A stretch of 64,000 bases of DNA from Camillea tinctor (taxonomy: Eukaryota > Ascomycota > Sordariomycetes > Xylariales > Xylariaceae). A program made the translations under genes and the position numbers. The notes under the pieces are model-generated. The model was not told the DNA's origin. It made no database searches and was given only the letters and a program-made list of their open reading frames with translations. The DNA lies in NCBI GenBank assembly GCA_022578605.1, contig MU394064.1:62001-126000 (forward strand). Direction: 5' to 3'. Of this stretch, positions 1 to 11,949 are shown piece by piece. Position 1 is the first letter of the stretch; each line of letters begins with the position of its first letter.

Positions 1-888
1 CTAAAGGGGTATCAGATACCTGGCTCATGAAGGAATTGGTCAAGGTGAAGGATAGCCAGGCATTGAAATGTAAATATAGGAGACTGTCTACTTCTTTCGC
101 GTCAGATAGTACAAAGGTACGAGGCTTTGCATGCATTTCTTATCATTGATGGTACTTTTAGATGACAGGTATTTGATGTAGAAGCCTGACAGCTGGACAA
201 AGGGGGTCAATATCAGTGTACCTTTACACGCGGTTGATACGGATGCTTCTACGGGGTGTATGGATGGCTACTTAGGTACCTCTATATACGGTACAATACA
301 ATCTATGTCATTCGGTACTTGTAAGTCTAGTTGTTCTAATGGTATCTATACCTAGCCTAATTAGTATATCAACTGACCTCAGGAGACCAGTTAGAACCAA
401 GAACGAGAAAAGGAAAGAACGCTAGAAGTACCTATCTAGTTCATTGCTGTCGCGACTGCCTTCAGAAGGTGTTCCTCAATGCTTATTCCTCCTTATCTCG
501 CCTTGGGTTCGCGTCTTTTGAGTTCCAAGTTCTAAGTTCTAAGTTCTAAGTTCGTGTTCTGAGTTCGCGTTCTAGATTCTGAGTTCGCGTCCTAAGTTCG
601 TGTCGCTATTCGCGCCCAAGTCATCATCACCTCCGGGGTAAACACCTATCGACACAACATAAATGACTGAGTTCCCAGTAACAACAGCAACGCAAATACC
701 TGCCTGATTACCCTCATAAATACATTTCTCCCTTCTCTGAGTGTGCTACCACTCTTCTTGACATTTTCTACTCCCACTACCTGCACCCAAACACTCACCT
801 CCCACTCCACCACACCGGCGCATCTTGACATAAAGCATAACACTGCAATCTCACTAAGCACATCCATCCTCAACTCTCAACCATCACG
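1..888. other. Intergenic region upstream of the first gene
   Basis: No credible coding region was seen. The stretch holds a degenerate minisatellite (520-605) and a C-rich, purine-poor leader just before the ATG at 889, as is common in front of fungal genes. A 75-codon minus-strand frame here has no recognisable features. Confidence 0.6.
520..605. repeat. Degenerate minisatellite of AGTTCTA/AGTTCGCG units
   Basis: The motif AGTTCTA occurs in tandem with a 7-bp period, then decays into longer units ending in GAGTTCGCG or AAGTTCGTG. It lies about 290 bp upstream of the first ATG. No function can be assigned. Confidence 0.7.
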
Positions 889-2298
889 ATGAGTGCCACG
901 CGACCTCATCCCCAGGACCCTCAGGACGGCAACCCTGATTCCCGTATAGGCCAAGAACTGGACGACTTCTTCCAACACTTGGACCCCTTCAAGAATGGGA
1001 CCAAGTATGTCAAGGCTGAGACCAAGAGCAAGACCACTTGTGACGACAGCAGCGGTAATGACGATGGCAATGATGTTGATCTGCTCAGGTTAGTTTCCCA
1101 TTGTATACTTTACTCATTCTATCCTCACTCTTATATGGCTTGCCTTCTCAATGCTTTCCGTTCTCCTATATATTATTTCATTTATTCCCAAATGACTCCT
1201 CTCACTTCCCTTTGGGACCCCTAACCCCTACTCCCCTTCTTCTTACCATAACATCTACTGACATGCCACCTACCACACAACAGTGACAACAGCAATAAAA
1301 GCATCAACAATGATATCAAGGACAACACGGGTGATAAACCCGCAAGCCCCCCAGGTTCTACCACCTATAGAGATTACGATTATGACTTTTACCAGACTTA
1401 CAGATGGGACCTTGAGCATGATCATAATTATAGGTACCTGGACTCGCGCGAATATCGAGATGAGCTCTACTCCTATTGCAGCGACGAGGAGAACCAGGGC
1501 CAGGAGGAGGAGTACCAACCGCCCCAACCCCGAACTTCTCCAGCTGGATACTACTTGCCCCCCACCCCCGGCAAACCAGACTTCCACATGAACCCAACCG
1601 CCCGTGTCCCAGTGCGGATCACGAATGAAGCCGGGGAGCAAATCAAGCTCCCCACGCGCCGGGGCCGCAGCGCCGCAGTCATTCACTCCACTCTCAACCC
1701 AGAAGCGCCCTCCTACCGCGGCCCAGGCTCGTCTTCCCCTGCATACCCAGCGCTCTTCGACCCCAGCCGTCTGCCCGCGCACCACTACTGCCCCTACACC
1801 ATGGGCGGCCTCGCCCACGACCTTCCCTTCCCGCCCTTCCCGCCCCTCGCGCACGCATCTCTTCTCTCCCCCGCCGACCTAGCGAGCGCCCTCTTCGCCT
1901 CCCCTCCGCCGCTGAACCACGGCTTCGACACCTACGCCGCGTACCTGAAGGACATGCTGCAGATGCACGGCCCCGCGTGGGAGCGCGGCGAGGATCTGCC
2001 CTCCCCCTCCTCTGATTCCTGGGACAACGCGCGCGCCGCTATTGCGCTCTTCGCGCGGGCTTTGCACGGGGTGTTCCCGCCGCCGGCGCGGGAGCACCGC
2101 CACCCCTCTGATGAGCTGGCCCCGGTGCGGGGCTGCGGTCTGCCGTCGGAGACGGCGTGCGTTTTCGGTGGAGAAGAAGGCGTCCGGATCCGTGCCGAGC
2201 TGTGGGTTTGGGTGACTTCGGTGCTGGAGATGGTGGATGGCGCGCGGGCTAAGGCGCGAGCCATCCGGCTGATCAAGGAGGTTGTCCCCCGGGAGTAG
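889..2298 (+). CDS. Hypothetical protein, two exons, acidic/Tyr-rich middle
   Basis: The exons are 889-1088 and 1284-2298, joined across a 195-bp GT-AG intron; the joined frame is open for 404 codons. The ATG at 889 is the first in frame and follows a C-rich leader. I do not recognise the family. The first 70 residues are acidic and Asn/Ser/Gly-rich. Residues about 95-150 are dense in Tyr, Asp, Glu and Arg and look disordered. The C-terminal half is Pro/Ala-rich at first and then helical, with a possible small folded region near the end. No signal peptide, membrane span or catalytic motif was seen. Codon use becomes strongly GC-rich in exon 2. The long intron holds no competing coding frame. 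Confidence 0.7.
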
Positions 2299-3021
2299 GG
2301 GGGGCTGAAGGCGATAAAGTCTGGGGTAAGGTGGTCGGGGCCGTTCTGTGGCCCAGGTCGGGGCTGTGTCATGGCTGAAGGATCTCTGCTTGTAATGGAC
2401 TTACCTACTGCTGAGAAAGGGGAGAGAGAAGGGGGAGGGAGGACGACTGTCCCTTTTGTAATTTGTTGTAAATTACGTAGGTAGACAAGGGAACATACAC
2501 GGGTCCAAGTCCCGATCTTCGCGCACGTTTACTTTCGTCACTTTTCGTATCTTGGTTCACAAGATATCATGGCTTGGCATGAACCAACCCCCCTACCTAG
2601 GTATCAAAACACTCAGGATATCACATGAATAGTATACTGATTATAACCTCATTCATTGCTGACATTGTGGTCTAATCGCTTCATTAAGTTTTGTATTTTT
2701 CTATCATGTACAAATCGTGGACAAGAGCAAATATATACAGCAAACTGACTTCTCTCTCTCCCCTTTCCCCGCCTCGGCCTTCATGGGCATTTCAAGTTGT
2801 ATCGTTAGCAGCCCCCACTGGCATACTATTTATTTTCCTTGCCCCCTAAACTCCTTTTTTATAAAAAAAAAAAAAATCATTGGCTTCATACGCTGTGAAA
2901 TGCGTTTGGCGTCTAACAACATGGTGACGAGGTTCTGTCATTATTGGTTCAAACCCCGGCTTGGATTCGACATCAATAACACTATCGATGGCGCGGAACG
3001 GGCCTTATCAAGACACAGCTC
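2299..3021. other. Convergent intergenic region
   Basis: This lies between two genes whose 3' ends face each other. It holds a TACCTAGGTA palindrome (2594-2603) and an A-run near 2865. A GGTTCAAACCC stretch near 2945 resembles a pol III B-box, but no tRNA fold surrounds it. Nothing else was seen. Confidence 0.5.
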
Positions 3022-4532
3022 CTAATGCTTCTTAGCGCTCGCCCTGGTTCGCACACCGGTTTCCTTGGGCTGAACCTTGTCGCTGTTGCTGCTACTCGAC
3101 TCATCACTATCCTCGATGATGGCACCCTCGTTGCTCTCGCCGTAGACTTCTCTCTGGATGCCCTTGGCGGCATCCCAGCTAGCCTTCTCAGCTAGGACTA
3201 CATTGCTCCTACGCCTGTCTGCACCTGACTTGGCACGGACTGACTCGGTCTTGCTACGACGAAGGTAACTAGCGATGAAGAAAGATACAAACAAGTAGGT
3301 CAGAGGGGCAAGGTAGAAGACGTTCAGCCAGATGGCAAACGTGGCACCGTTCGTGGTGATGCAGTCAACCTTTTGGAGCTTGGCTACGTAGGTGACCTCA
3401 GGTGGAGCGGCGTTGGTCTCAGGAGCAGAGACAACGGCAGCAGCACCGGCAGCCTCAACAGCACCCAAAAGCGACCGCTTGAGGCCACCGAGGAAGCCAG
3501 CAGCAGTGGGGGATGCCGTAGCAGCGGCAACGCTCGACCATGAGGCCGTAGCATGAGTAGCCGGGACCTCGACTAGGACCGGGGCCAAATAGGAGATAAA
3601 CGAGTGAACCATGGCGCAAGACGCACCAATGATAAACTGGGAAATCTGAAGCGAAGTGAGGGTACGCTTAATAGCCGTAGGGACGCGGACATTGAAGGCG
3701 GTCACGGTGTAGTAAGTGTACTATGATTTTTGTTAGCCTCTTGGTTGTTTTCAGCCGTACATATACTTTGTCTAAAAGCACTTACCATGAGGGCGTGAAT
3801 AGCCGAGTTGAAGAAGACGAAAATCCAGATGGGGGCAGACATGTACCGCATACCAGCCCACATAGCCATCATAGCACCGGCATGGTGGTAGGTCTGGAGG
3901 GTCGAGCTGAGCTTTCCCTTGGCCAGGATGATCAGGGTGTCGAGAACCTCGTAGAACTTGCTCAGGTAGAAGAGCCAGCCGTAGAAAGCCAGCCCCTCGT
4001 TCCACATCCTGCCACCCTGGGTTCGGCTGGGGGTGCTCCCGGAGAGAGGGCTCATGCCAGAAACCGACTCCCAGCTCTCAAGGTCTTGGTTGAAGGTGTG
4101 GGCGTTTCCTAGACCGGTAGGCCCATGGAGCTTGCAGAAGCTGTCGACCGTGCCAGCCCAGCCGTCGGGACCAGAGGGGCTAACAACTGTGCTCTGGAGG
4201 GCCCTCAGCATACCCAGCCAAGTCCAAGCAGAGTAAACTGCTAGGAAGACATTGTGCAGGATGACGAAGAGGTGGAATACCCGGGTCTGGCTGATAGCCC
4301 AGGGCTTCTTGCCGGTGGATTTGTTGTAGACATTGAGGGCCTTTGCGGTGACGGCATATACGGCTGCTATAGTGAGAGGAACCTTGGGATCCAAGGCGGC
4401 TACGTACAGATTGTCGGGTATCGTGAAGGGGAGTTCGAAATGCGGCGGGGGAATCGTCTGTGGTACTGGGCTAGGTGGGAATTTGAAAAGACTGGCCGCC
4501 GGAGGGGAGGCGAAGACGATGGGGGATTCCAT
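3022..4532 (-). CDS. ELO-family fatty acid elongase (3-ketoacyl-CoA synthase)
   Basis: The exons are 4532-3786 and 3720-3022, joined in phase 0 across a 65-bp GTAAGT...TAG intron, giving 481 aa. The join rebuilds the family motif NxxxHxxMYxYY (N242, H246, M249-Y253), which supports the splice. Other ELO hallmarks are HN near residues 93-94 and KxxExxDT at 192-199. The histidine box reads Q213-T-Y-H216-H217, so the usual first His of HxxHH is Gln. Several hydrophobic segments fit a polytopic ER membrane protein. The family condenses malonyl-CoA with acyl-CoA in chain elongation. The protein is longer than typical ELO enzymes (about 280-350 aa): it has an extra loop at about 115-175 and an Ala-rich, then charged, C-terminal region. 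Substrate class is unknown. Confidence 0.92.
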
Positions 4533-7424
4533 CTTGTAGTATATAACCCCTTTTCCCCTTTTCTCTTTTTCCTTTCCCTTTTTTTTCTTTCACTTGCTGA
4601 AAAGAGTGAAGCAATTTGGCTTGATTATATTTCCGAATTTACACGGAATCAAACCACACGATGGCTAATGTAGTGTAGAGAAATCTACGATGTTGAACTT
4701 GTATAAGTCACAGAGGAGGGGGGGAGGATGGGAGAGAAATAACAATGACAGAAGAAGTGAGATAAGAATTCTATTATTAAGAAGAGAAAGAGAGAAAGAA
4801 TTCTCTGTTTAATGGCAATTGCCAATCATGTGTTAGACCATGGCTTAATTCATGTGTCTTGCACGAAGCAGCCGCGGCTCAAGCTGGCCGGGTTGGGGGG
4901 GTTCAGGGTCGATAGTGTTGTAATGCCCGTGTACAAGGCGACGGCGCAAATTGCATCTTGACATTCCAGGGGTCCACAGGCTCGAGGTACCTCTCAACAG
5001 AAAAAAATTGGGGTGTATACCGTGTAATATGATTGGCTATTGAGGTTGCGGTGGAGCGTAGCTGGGATTTCCTGGGTCGGGGGTCATGGCACTTTACAGA
5101 AGCGGGTCCCTTCTAGAACGGGCATGTGTCCAATCAGGACGGTTCGATCGATCCAGGATATTCCATGTTTGGTCCTACCTAACAAACCCCTTTTTGTTGA
5201 AGAGCCCTATAAACCCAATCTAAAATGTATGTACATACATATTCTCTCAACTTGAAGGCTCGTAATCTATGTAACTACCTACATTAGCTTTATAGGTAGT
5301 GTAATATAGGTTGTAGTTCTCTCAGTACGACTTCCTGTTACACGCGACATCGTTAATTAGCTTTCTTCCACGTAACTTAGAAAAAAACGGTTTGAGATTG
5401 ATCGTTGTTCACTAGGTAGGTACTTACTATCAATTTTCGCATTCAAAGTCGGTTGGGACGGATAAGTTGGGGTAAGTTACGTACCGATTACGACATGTAA
5501 GGGCGAAAGAGGGAGGAAACAGAAAAAGCGAAGAAAAAGAAAAGCGGGAAGATACACGCCCGATACAGCCGCAAATAAGAGGCTTAAGGACGCGGAGCAA
5601 ACAAGGAACCTATCCTATCCTCGCAAACCTCGGCACAAGACCGAGCACCCGAGCGTAGGTAGGGTATGAGCGGGACACGGGAGCAAGGTTTTCTTTTTTT
5701 TTTCTTTTCAAATGATCGCCTGTTGTGGCACCTGCTCATCGTCCGCAATGCTGATGCGCAGCGCAGGATATACCTACACTAAGTACTTTATGCGACGAGA
5801 AATCAAGAGCAAAAACAAAGATAAGAGAAAAAAAAAAAAAAAGAATACCTCGAATTACGGGCAAGTCCATATTATTATACTCACTTCCTTCGCCTTGGAT
5901 CACAGTAAGCAACCTCTTTAATATATTATTTCGAGAGGTTTATATTGTGTCTCGGGGATCTATAAATCACCCATTATGATTATGCTATTGAGATTACTAG
6001 GTCCAGAGGTAACATAGTATGTACGTACTAAGTCCTAGGTTAAACTAGAAGCTAAAAAGCTAATCGCATGAAAGGATCAAAGGAGGGGTTTTCCCCAACA
6101 GAAACCATAAAAAAAACGTTCACCTACACTACACTATGACTATGTACCCCAATGCAAGTGCTTTAAGGGTTCTGTTCTACCAAGCTCCACATAAACTGTC
6201 CTGCAAGATCTTTCCTAGCCTAACTTTTTTGTACTACAAAGACTAACTACGTACACTAGTACAAAAAGTCAATTCAATCCTAGCTGATATGTACCTATGT
6301 ATATCGCGTGTAAGTCAATTTCAAGACTTGTTTTTTACCCCCCTTGTCACTCCTCTTTCTTATATTTTTCTTCTTCTTTTTTATTATTATTTTTATTTCT
6401 TTCCACATCTCTCGACTTGAGGGTATTGTCTCCGAGTCATGTTCTGATCCATCGAAATCCAAAATCTTGTTTAAGTGAAACCTCTACGGGCATCAAACAT
6501 CTGGAAAACCGGCATCGCATTAACTACATGTATTGTGTGGTGTAAGTGTGTGCGTGTGTGTGTACGTGTGTGTCTTTCTATACACTACAACTAAGCAAGA
6601 AAACTTGCCCCTCCCCCCAACAAATCCGGAAACAGATTCCCATTTAGGGCGGTCTGCATATCTGGAATCGGAAAGTGACCAAGTGACGTCTTCTACTTCC
6701 GAGATCCGGGTTTCGGGCTGCTTCATCATTTGGCACTCCTCTAAGTTTCTCTAATACCTACGATAAGATTATGGAGGTGAGTATATGATAAGCAATCATA
6801 ATGTATTGCAAGCCCGCCCGCCTCGCATTGGTTCCCGGCCCGTCGTGATCGGATATCGCGGGGCACAGGAGTTGCCATTCTTGGGTAATATCTGGAGCCG
6901 TGAGATCCGCAGCTAGAGCCTCTCAGCTCAGACACGCAAGCGCCATACTACTGAAGCGTCTCGTGATACCTCAACTTAGACATCAACGTGTCTCATAAAG
7001 ATAGATGACCTGTGGTGCCGGCCGAGTTTGGGGTTACCGTGCTCGATCTACTGGAGTCTAGCGTAATAATACTTCTTCTAACGAGGTCCCTTCCTCTCTC
7101 ACTAGGTAATACTACATACATGTAATGAACGTTTTTGTAAAACTGTCATTGTTTGCATTCAACCTCGATGAATAAGCTCACTAGATCCAACGGTCAACAC
7201 ATGCGAGCATAACATGGGATGTATGGGTGTTTATCACTTTAATATACTTATATGCATATAGCTTCTTTTTTCAGCCCAGTCAACATTTACATAAATGGTT
7301 TTTGCTAGACTGCTGCACAAATTTAAGCATTGAGGATAACACAATCTTAAAAGGATAAGGGCATACCACCCTCATCTGTTCTTGCATGGCTCTATAGAAC
7401 ACCAACTTAAAGAACCGTACTATA
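4533..7424. other. Intergenic region, 2.9 kb, no gene seen
   Basis: The first part is a pyrimidine-rich leader for the divergent minus-strand elongase. The rest holds A/T and purine tracts and a TG-rich microsatellite around 6536-6572. Open frames are under 140 codons, lack coding character and often consist of low-complexity translations. Confidence 0.5.
6536..6572. repeat. TG-rich microsatellite
   Basis: An interrupted run of TG/CG/TACG dinucleotides, visible directly. It has no evident link to a gene. Confidence 0.7.
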
Positions 7425-9284
7425 CTAATTCCGCGGCTTAAAGCAGAGGTCAAGAGGAGCTAGGCCCCACGTAAACCGGTCGGTGACATTCTCAATGAAC
7501 CCGGAACCATCCTGGCCTGGTGGGAACTCGAGGTCGAACCTCATGACGATCTGTGCCGTCAGCGTCCGGAGCTGCATCTGAGCCAGCGGCCGCCCGACGC
7601 ATCCATACGGGCCTAGAAATAACAATTAGGTTAGATTCTTGAAATATAGAGTCCTCCTACAAAATCAAAAAAAGCACGTGGTATAGTTATATACTCGATA
7701 TTTCAGCCTTACCGATGGAAAACGGGGCGAATCCGGCCTTGTCCTTGACCAGCGACGGCTGCGAATACCATCGCTCAGGGATGAACTCGTCCGGCCGCTC
7801 GTACGCCATCTCCGAGCGCCCCAGGACGTACCGAGGCGCCGAAACCTCCATGTTCCCCGGCACGAATGTTCCGTCGATCTGGATACCCTCTAGCGGCGTC
7901 TTCCGAGTGAGTGACGTCGGCGGGACTGGGTTAAGCCGCATCACCTCGTCGATAACAGCATTTAGATGCTCTGCGTTTTGAACTATAATACACGGCGGAG
8001 GTCAGTCATTACCATATTTAGCTTTTTTTTTTTATGTATTCACTCTGGAGATTATTGAGTATAAGTTTGAAGCTTATAGGATTACCCACTCCTCCGGTGC
8101 TCAAATGAATAGCCGTTGTCCGTGAGCGGCAATAACTCGTCCCGCAGGCGCTCGACGTGTTCTGGGTACTGCGTGAGATAGTAAAAGATATGAGACAGCG
8201 TGGCGGCAGTGGTGTCACTGCCAGCGACGATGATGGTGCGCGACTCGCTCTGGAGTATCCGCCGCTCCGTATCGGAGGGGTGCGCATCGGCATGCGCGAT
8301 GAGCAGTGAGGCGAGATCGTCTTTGTCACGGCCCTCGGATCCGTGCTTTCGCTCGTCCGCAATCTTGGCCGCGAGCTGCTGGTTGCAATACTCGATAAAA
8401 TCCCAATACTTAGCTGAAGGCCCGGGCACCGCCGTTAGCATGCGGAATGCCCACACCGGTAGCCTAAGCCCCAGTATAGCAAGTGAGGCATCCAACAGCG
8501 CGATCGCCCAGTGCTCCTGGCCGCTGCTGAGCATCCTAAAGTCGTGTCCGAACGCCAGGGCTCCCATCACATCGAAGCTGTAGTAATTGAGCCACCGCGC
8601 CGCATCGGTTGGCGCACCCTTGAATTCGACAAGCCGCGAGACAAGCTCTGTGTTGTACGCGTTTACCTGGCTCTCGTAGCCCCTTAGTGCTCGATTGCTA
8701 AACGCCTGGCTCCAGATCCGCCGGCGCTCGTGGTGCAACTTGTGATCACGGGTCATATGGATCGACTGGCGAGGATACTCCGCGTCGTACCACGCGGCCT
8801 TGCGGCAGGCGCTCTGAACTCCATAGATAGCTGGCACAGCTTTTGGATGCACGATCATCAGCTCGGAGGATCCAACGCGGACAAACGGCCCGTACTTTTT
8901 GTATAAGTCTAAGGATACTAGGTGGTTCTGAGGTTTGATGTTCTGCGTAGAGATCCATAGACTACTGATGCGGGCGGCGAGGGGACCGGGGAAAGCCCGC
9001 AACGGGTGCCAGAACAACCGGTAGCAAAGTAGGCTACCGAACAAACCTACAGACACATGCCCGGTGCAAAGACCGACGATAACCAAGGACGACTTGAAAG
9101 CAACGCCGTAGGCGATAGTGAGTGTACTAGTGGCTACAAGACAGGTAATAACGAAGGCTTGGAGATATCTGACGCCGTACATGTGGTGCTCCCCTCGTTT
9201 GAAGTACAAAAGGTGGAGGGCCACACCAAAGAGCACCGCAAAGGGTGCCACAGTAAGAGAGAACAGTGCCATAGCTATAGCCAA
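7425..9284 (-). CDS. Cytochrome P450 monooxygenase with several N-terminal membrane spans
   Basis: Three exons (9284-8090, 7982-7713, 7612-7425) join into 550 aa. Intron 1 uses a GTGGGT donor, forced by frame; intron 2 uses GTAAGG. Diagnostic P450 elements appear in order: I-helix AGSDTT (354-359), K-helix ExxR (E411-R414), PERW (467-470) and heme loop FxxGxxxCxG (486-495) with C493 as predicted heme thiolate ligand. The last motif is rebuilt exactly across intron 2. The N-terminus has about three hydrophobic segments in the first 90 residues (about 5-27, 40-62 and 65-90), followed by the Pro-rich hinge HPLRAFPGP. Most fungal microsomal P450s have one anchor; the longer form is known in some secondary-metabolism and fungal-specific clades. 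It needs an NADPH-P450 reductase partner. Substrate is unknown. Confidence 0.93.
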
Positions 9285-9412
9285 GAAAATTGAGGCTATT
9301 GGTAAGATATATTCACAATGTACTTAGATAGAGAAGAGCAGAGCGCTATGAACTGAAGAGCTAGAGAATCGGCTATCGACAATTGTGCGTTCATACATAT
9401 ACATACATACAT

Positions 9413-9443
<31 letters not shown>

Positions 9444-11308
9444 CATATTCATTACACTGGAAGTACTCCTACGTAATGAATGAACTGAATACGCGTGTAT
9501 AGTAGTACAAAATTATACTTTGGTAAAATGCAAAGGGGGGGTTTCGGTAGCAGCATCTTGATCAACGGCCGTATTGTTTACGCAGTGCTACAGAAAGGAC
9601 TTACGGTTAAACATCTTAACTAAGGGGTCATCCCCCTCCCCCCCTTTTATCCTGAGTCGAAGCAAACCATCGCAAAGGGTCATCGTAATAATAAGCCATC
9701 GAAACCCAAAAGATATCAACTGCGACCAGCATTTCTGCACTCGGAGAGGCGTTCATGTGTGCATGAGAGAAGGAGTTGGTTTCGGGGGAATATACGAAAA
9801 TTGGACTATGATATCACTTTGATTAATTCTCACTACGTCTCAGCCGGGTTCGACTAGAACAGGTGCCCGATTCCTGGTTTAGTATACGATTGCTGCGGCA
9901 GACCCGAGGGCCACCAATCTCTAAGGTCGTCTCTGCTTTCCCGAATTTCGATACCGCCAATGAGGCTATTCCCGAAATAACGGTAACGTTTAATTCTCGG
10001 TACCGAGGGGGTTAGGAAGACTAGCTGCTTTATATTTCGGGAAGGGTGTATCAGAGGAGCTTCTCTCCCTTTCTACTACGTAAAAAAGAGGCTAAATAAA
10101 CTGTCAGATTTGGTCTCTTATGTTGTTATTTCATGACGTGTTTTCCGCAGGTAAAAGATGCATATTGGGTACCGAGATAAACCGTTTGGGTCTAGTTAGG
10201 GAGCAGTTACGGCTATTTATTCCTATACCGTCAAAAGTTTCCTGTACCCCATAAATTGACGCTCCCGTGAGACATGATGAGATATCTTTTCTCTTGGCAA
10301 ATTCCCACAGAATCTTATAAAATAATCAAAAACTCCATTACTTAACAAAGAATAAAAAAGAGAAACTAATATTTTCCCATGGCAATAAATCTTACCATGG
10401 AATATCATAGGTTTTTCTCATGGCGTCCCATTGTACAGCAGTAGGAGCCCTGAAACATTATAACCTAGATACATCTTGAGTGGTCAACAAGACAACCGAC
10501 GGGTTCCTCGAGGTTAGTCATTGCAAGACTAACGTTCTTTGATGCTACTTCGTAAGTGCTGGACCCAGATCTTGGTAATATTTCTTTTACATGTCGTGAA
10601 CAAGCTCAGCATTAGGAAGATACAGACACTACGCTTAACGGTTACAAATAATAAAGATTGCGTCTGCTATACAATGTCAATTTTTCATATCTCTTTAGTA
10701 GAGTTAGAATAGATGATGTTGCTTAGAAATTCCTAGGGACTATCCTAGACTTAAACTGAGTATGATTAGAGATCACTTGAGGGCAGGGGGAACTAAGGTG
10801 GGGCCGTCATGAGAAACCGGATTCATTCCATCGTCCCACTTTTAGCCGTCGGAGTGCACTCCGTTGTTAACGCAGATGTCGGTGTTAAGCCGTGTGAGTT
10901 GGGAGTAGTTACATGTATACGACAAAGTATATATAGGATATAAACTTACGTGATCGGAGATAAAGCACACATAGAGTTGGAGTTAAGGGAGGGCCTTTGA
11001 CATAGGTCGGATTTCGAAATCCGGAGATTTGGAACGCCGATAATCTTAGACGTACTACGCCTCCTTTTCACATCTTGAGCTTCAGCTTGAAGCACCTCGA
11101 TTACCAATCAAGAGATAACCATCTTTGCAGTTGGGTAATCACTCCAGCCCTCTCTTCTTGTAGTGTTGTCTGTATTTAAACAATATACAGAAAAGATTTG
11201 GTGACATGGATTGCCCTACTTAGGTTCTTCAAGATTTAATCAGTATCGCCATTATACCAATCAATAATATAGCCTGGAACACTACGCATACGTTTCTATA
11301 AGTCCACC
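9285..11308. other. Intergenic region, 2.0 kb, between divergent P450 and SDR genes
   Basis: This is the shared upstream region of the P450 (minus) and SDR (plus) genes. It holds an ATAC/AC/AT compound microsatellite (9392-9447). No coding frame over 85 codons was seen. It could hold a common promoter for the two enzymes, but no binding site was recognised. Confidence 0.5.
9392..9447. repeat. Compound microsatellite (CATA)n-(AC)n-(AT)n
   Basis: Consecutive short arrays of CATA, AC and AT units, about 55 bp, roughly 110 bp upstream of the P450 ATG. It may vary in length between strains. Confidence 0.85.
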
Positions 11309-11908
11309 ATGGCAAAGACATACGACACCAACACGACTGCTGGCGAACTTGTCAACGAATACGCCAGCATTATCAAGAACAAGACCATCCTAGTCACCGG
11401 CGTTACTCTCGGCTCGATCGGAGCGGCATACGCCGAGTATATCTCCAAAGCGCAGCCCGCCCTGATCATCCTCACCGGCCGTAGCGATGACAAGCTCCGA
11501 AAGACGGCCGAGAAGATCGCTGCTGTGGCAACAGGCGTCCAGATCCGCACCCTAAAGCTGGACCTCGGATCGCTTGCGGCGGTGCGCCAAGCAGCCGCTG
11601 ACGTCCACTCGTGGGTCGACGTGCCGCACATCGACGTAGTGGTTACTAGCGCCGGCCTCATGGCCACAGATTACTTTCTCACAGCGGACGGCTTCGAGGG
11701 CCAGTTCGGCACGAACCACCTGGGCCACTTTCTCTTCACGAACTTGATCATGGACAAGATACTGGCTTCTGAGGCCCCGCGGGTGGTCAGCGTGACGAGT
11801 GATGGTCACCGTCTGAATCCCATCCGGTGGTACGATTATGGTTTCGATGTTCGTGATTTCCCCCTTTTCTGTTCTTTTCTTGCCTCTTTTTTTAAACCCC
11901 CTAGTGGG

Positions 11909-11949
<41 letters not shown>

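Noticed and set aside
2930..2970. GGTTCAAACCC resembling a tRNA B-box
   Set aside because: No acceptor, D or anticodon arm can be folded around it.
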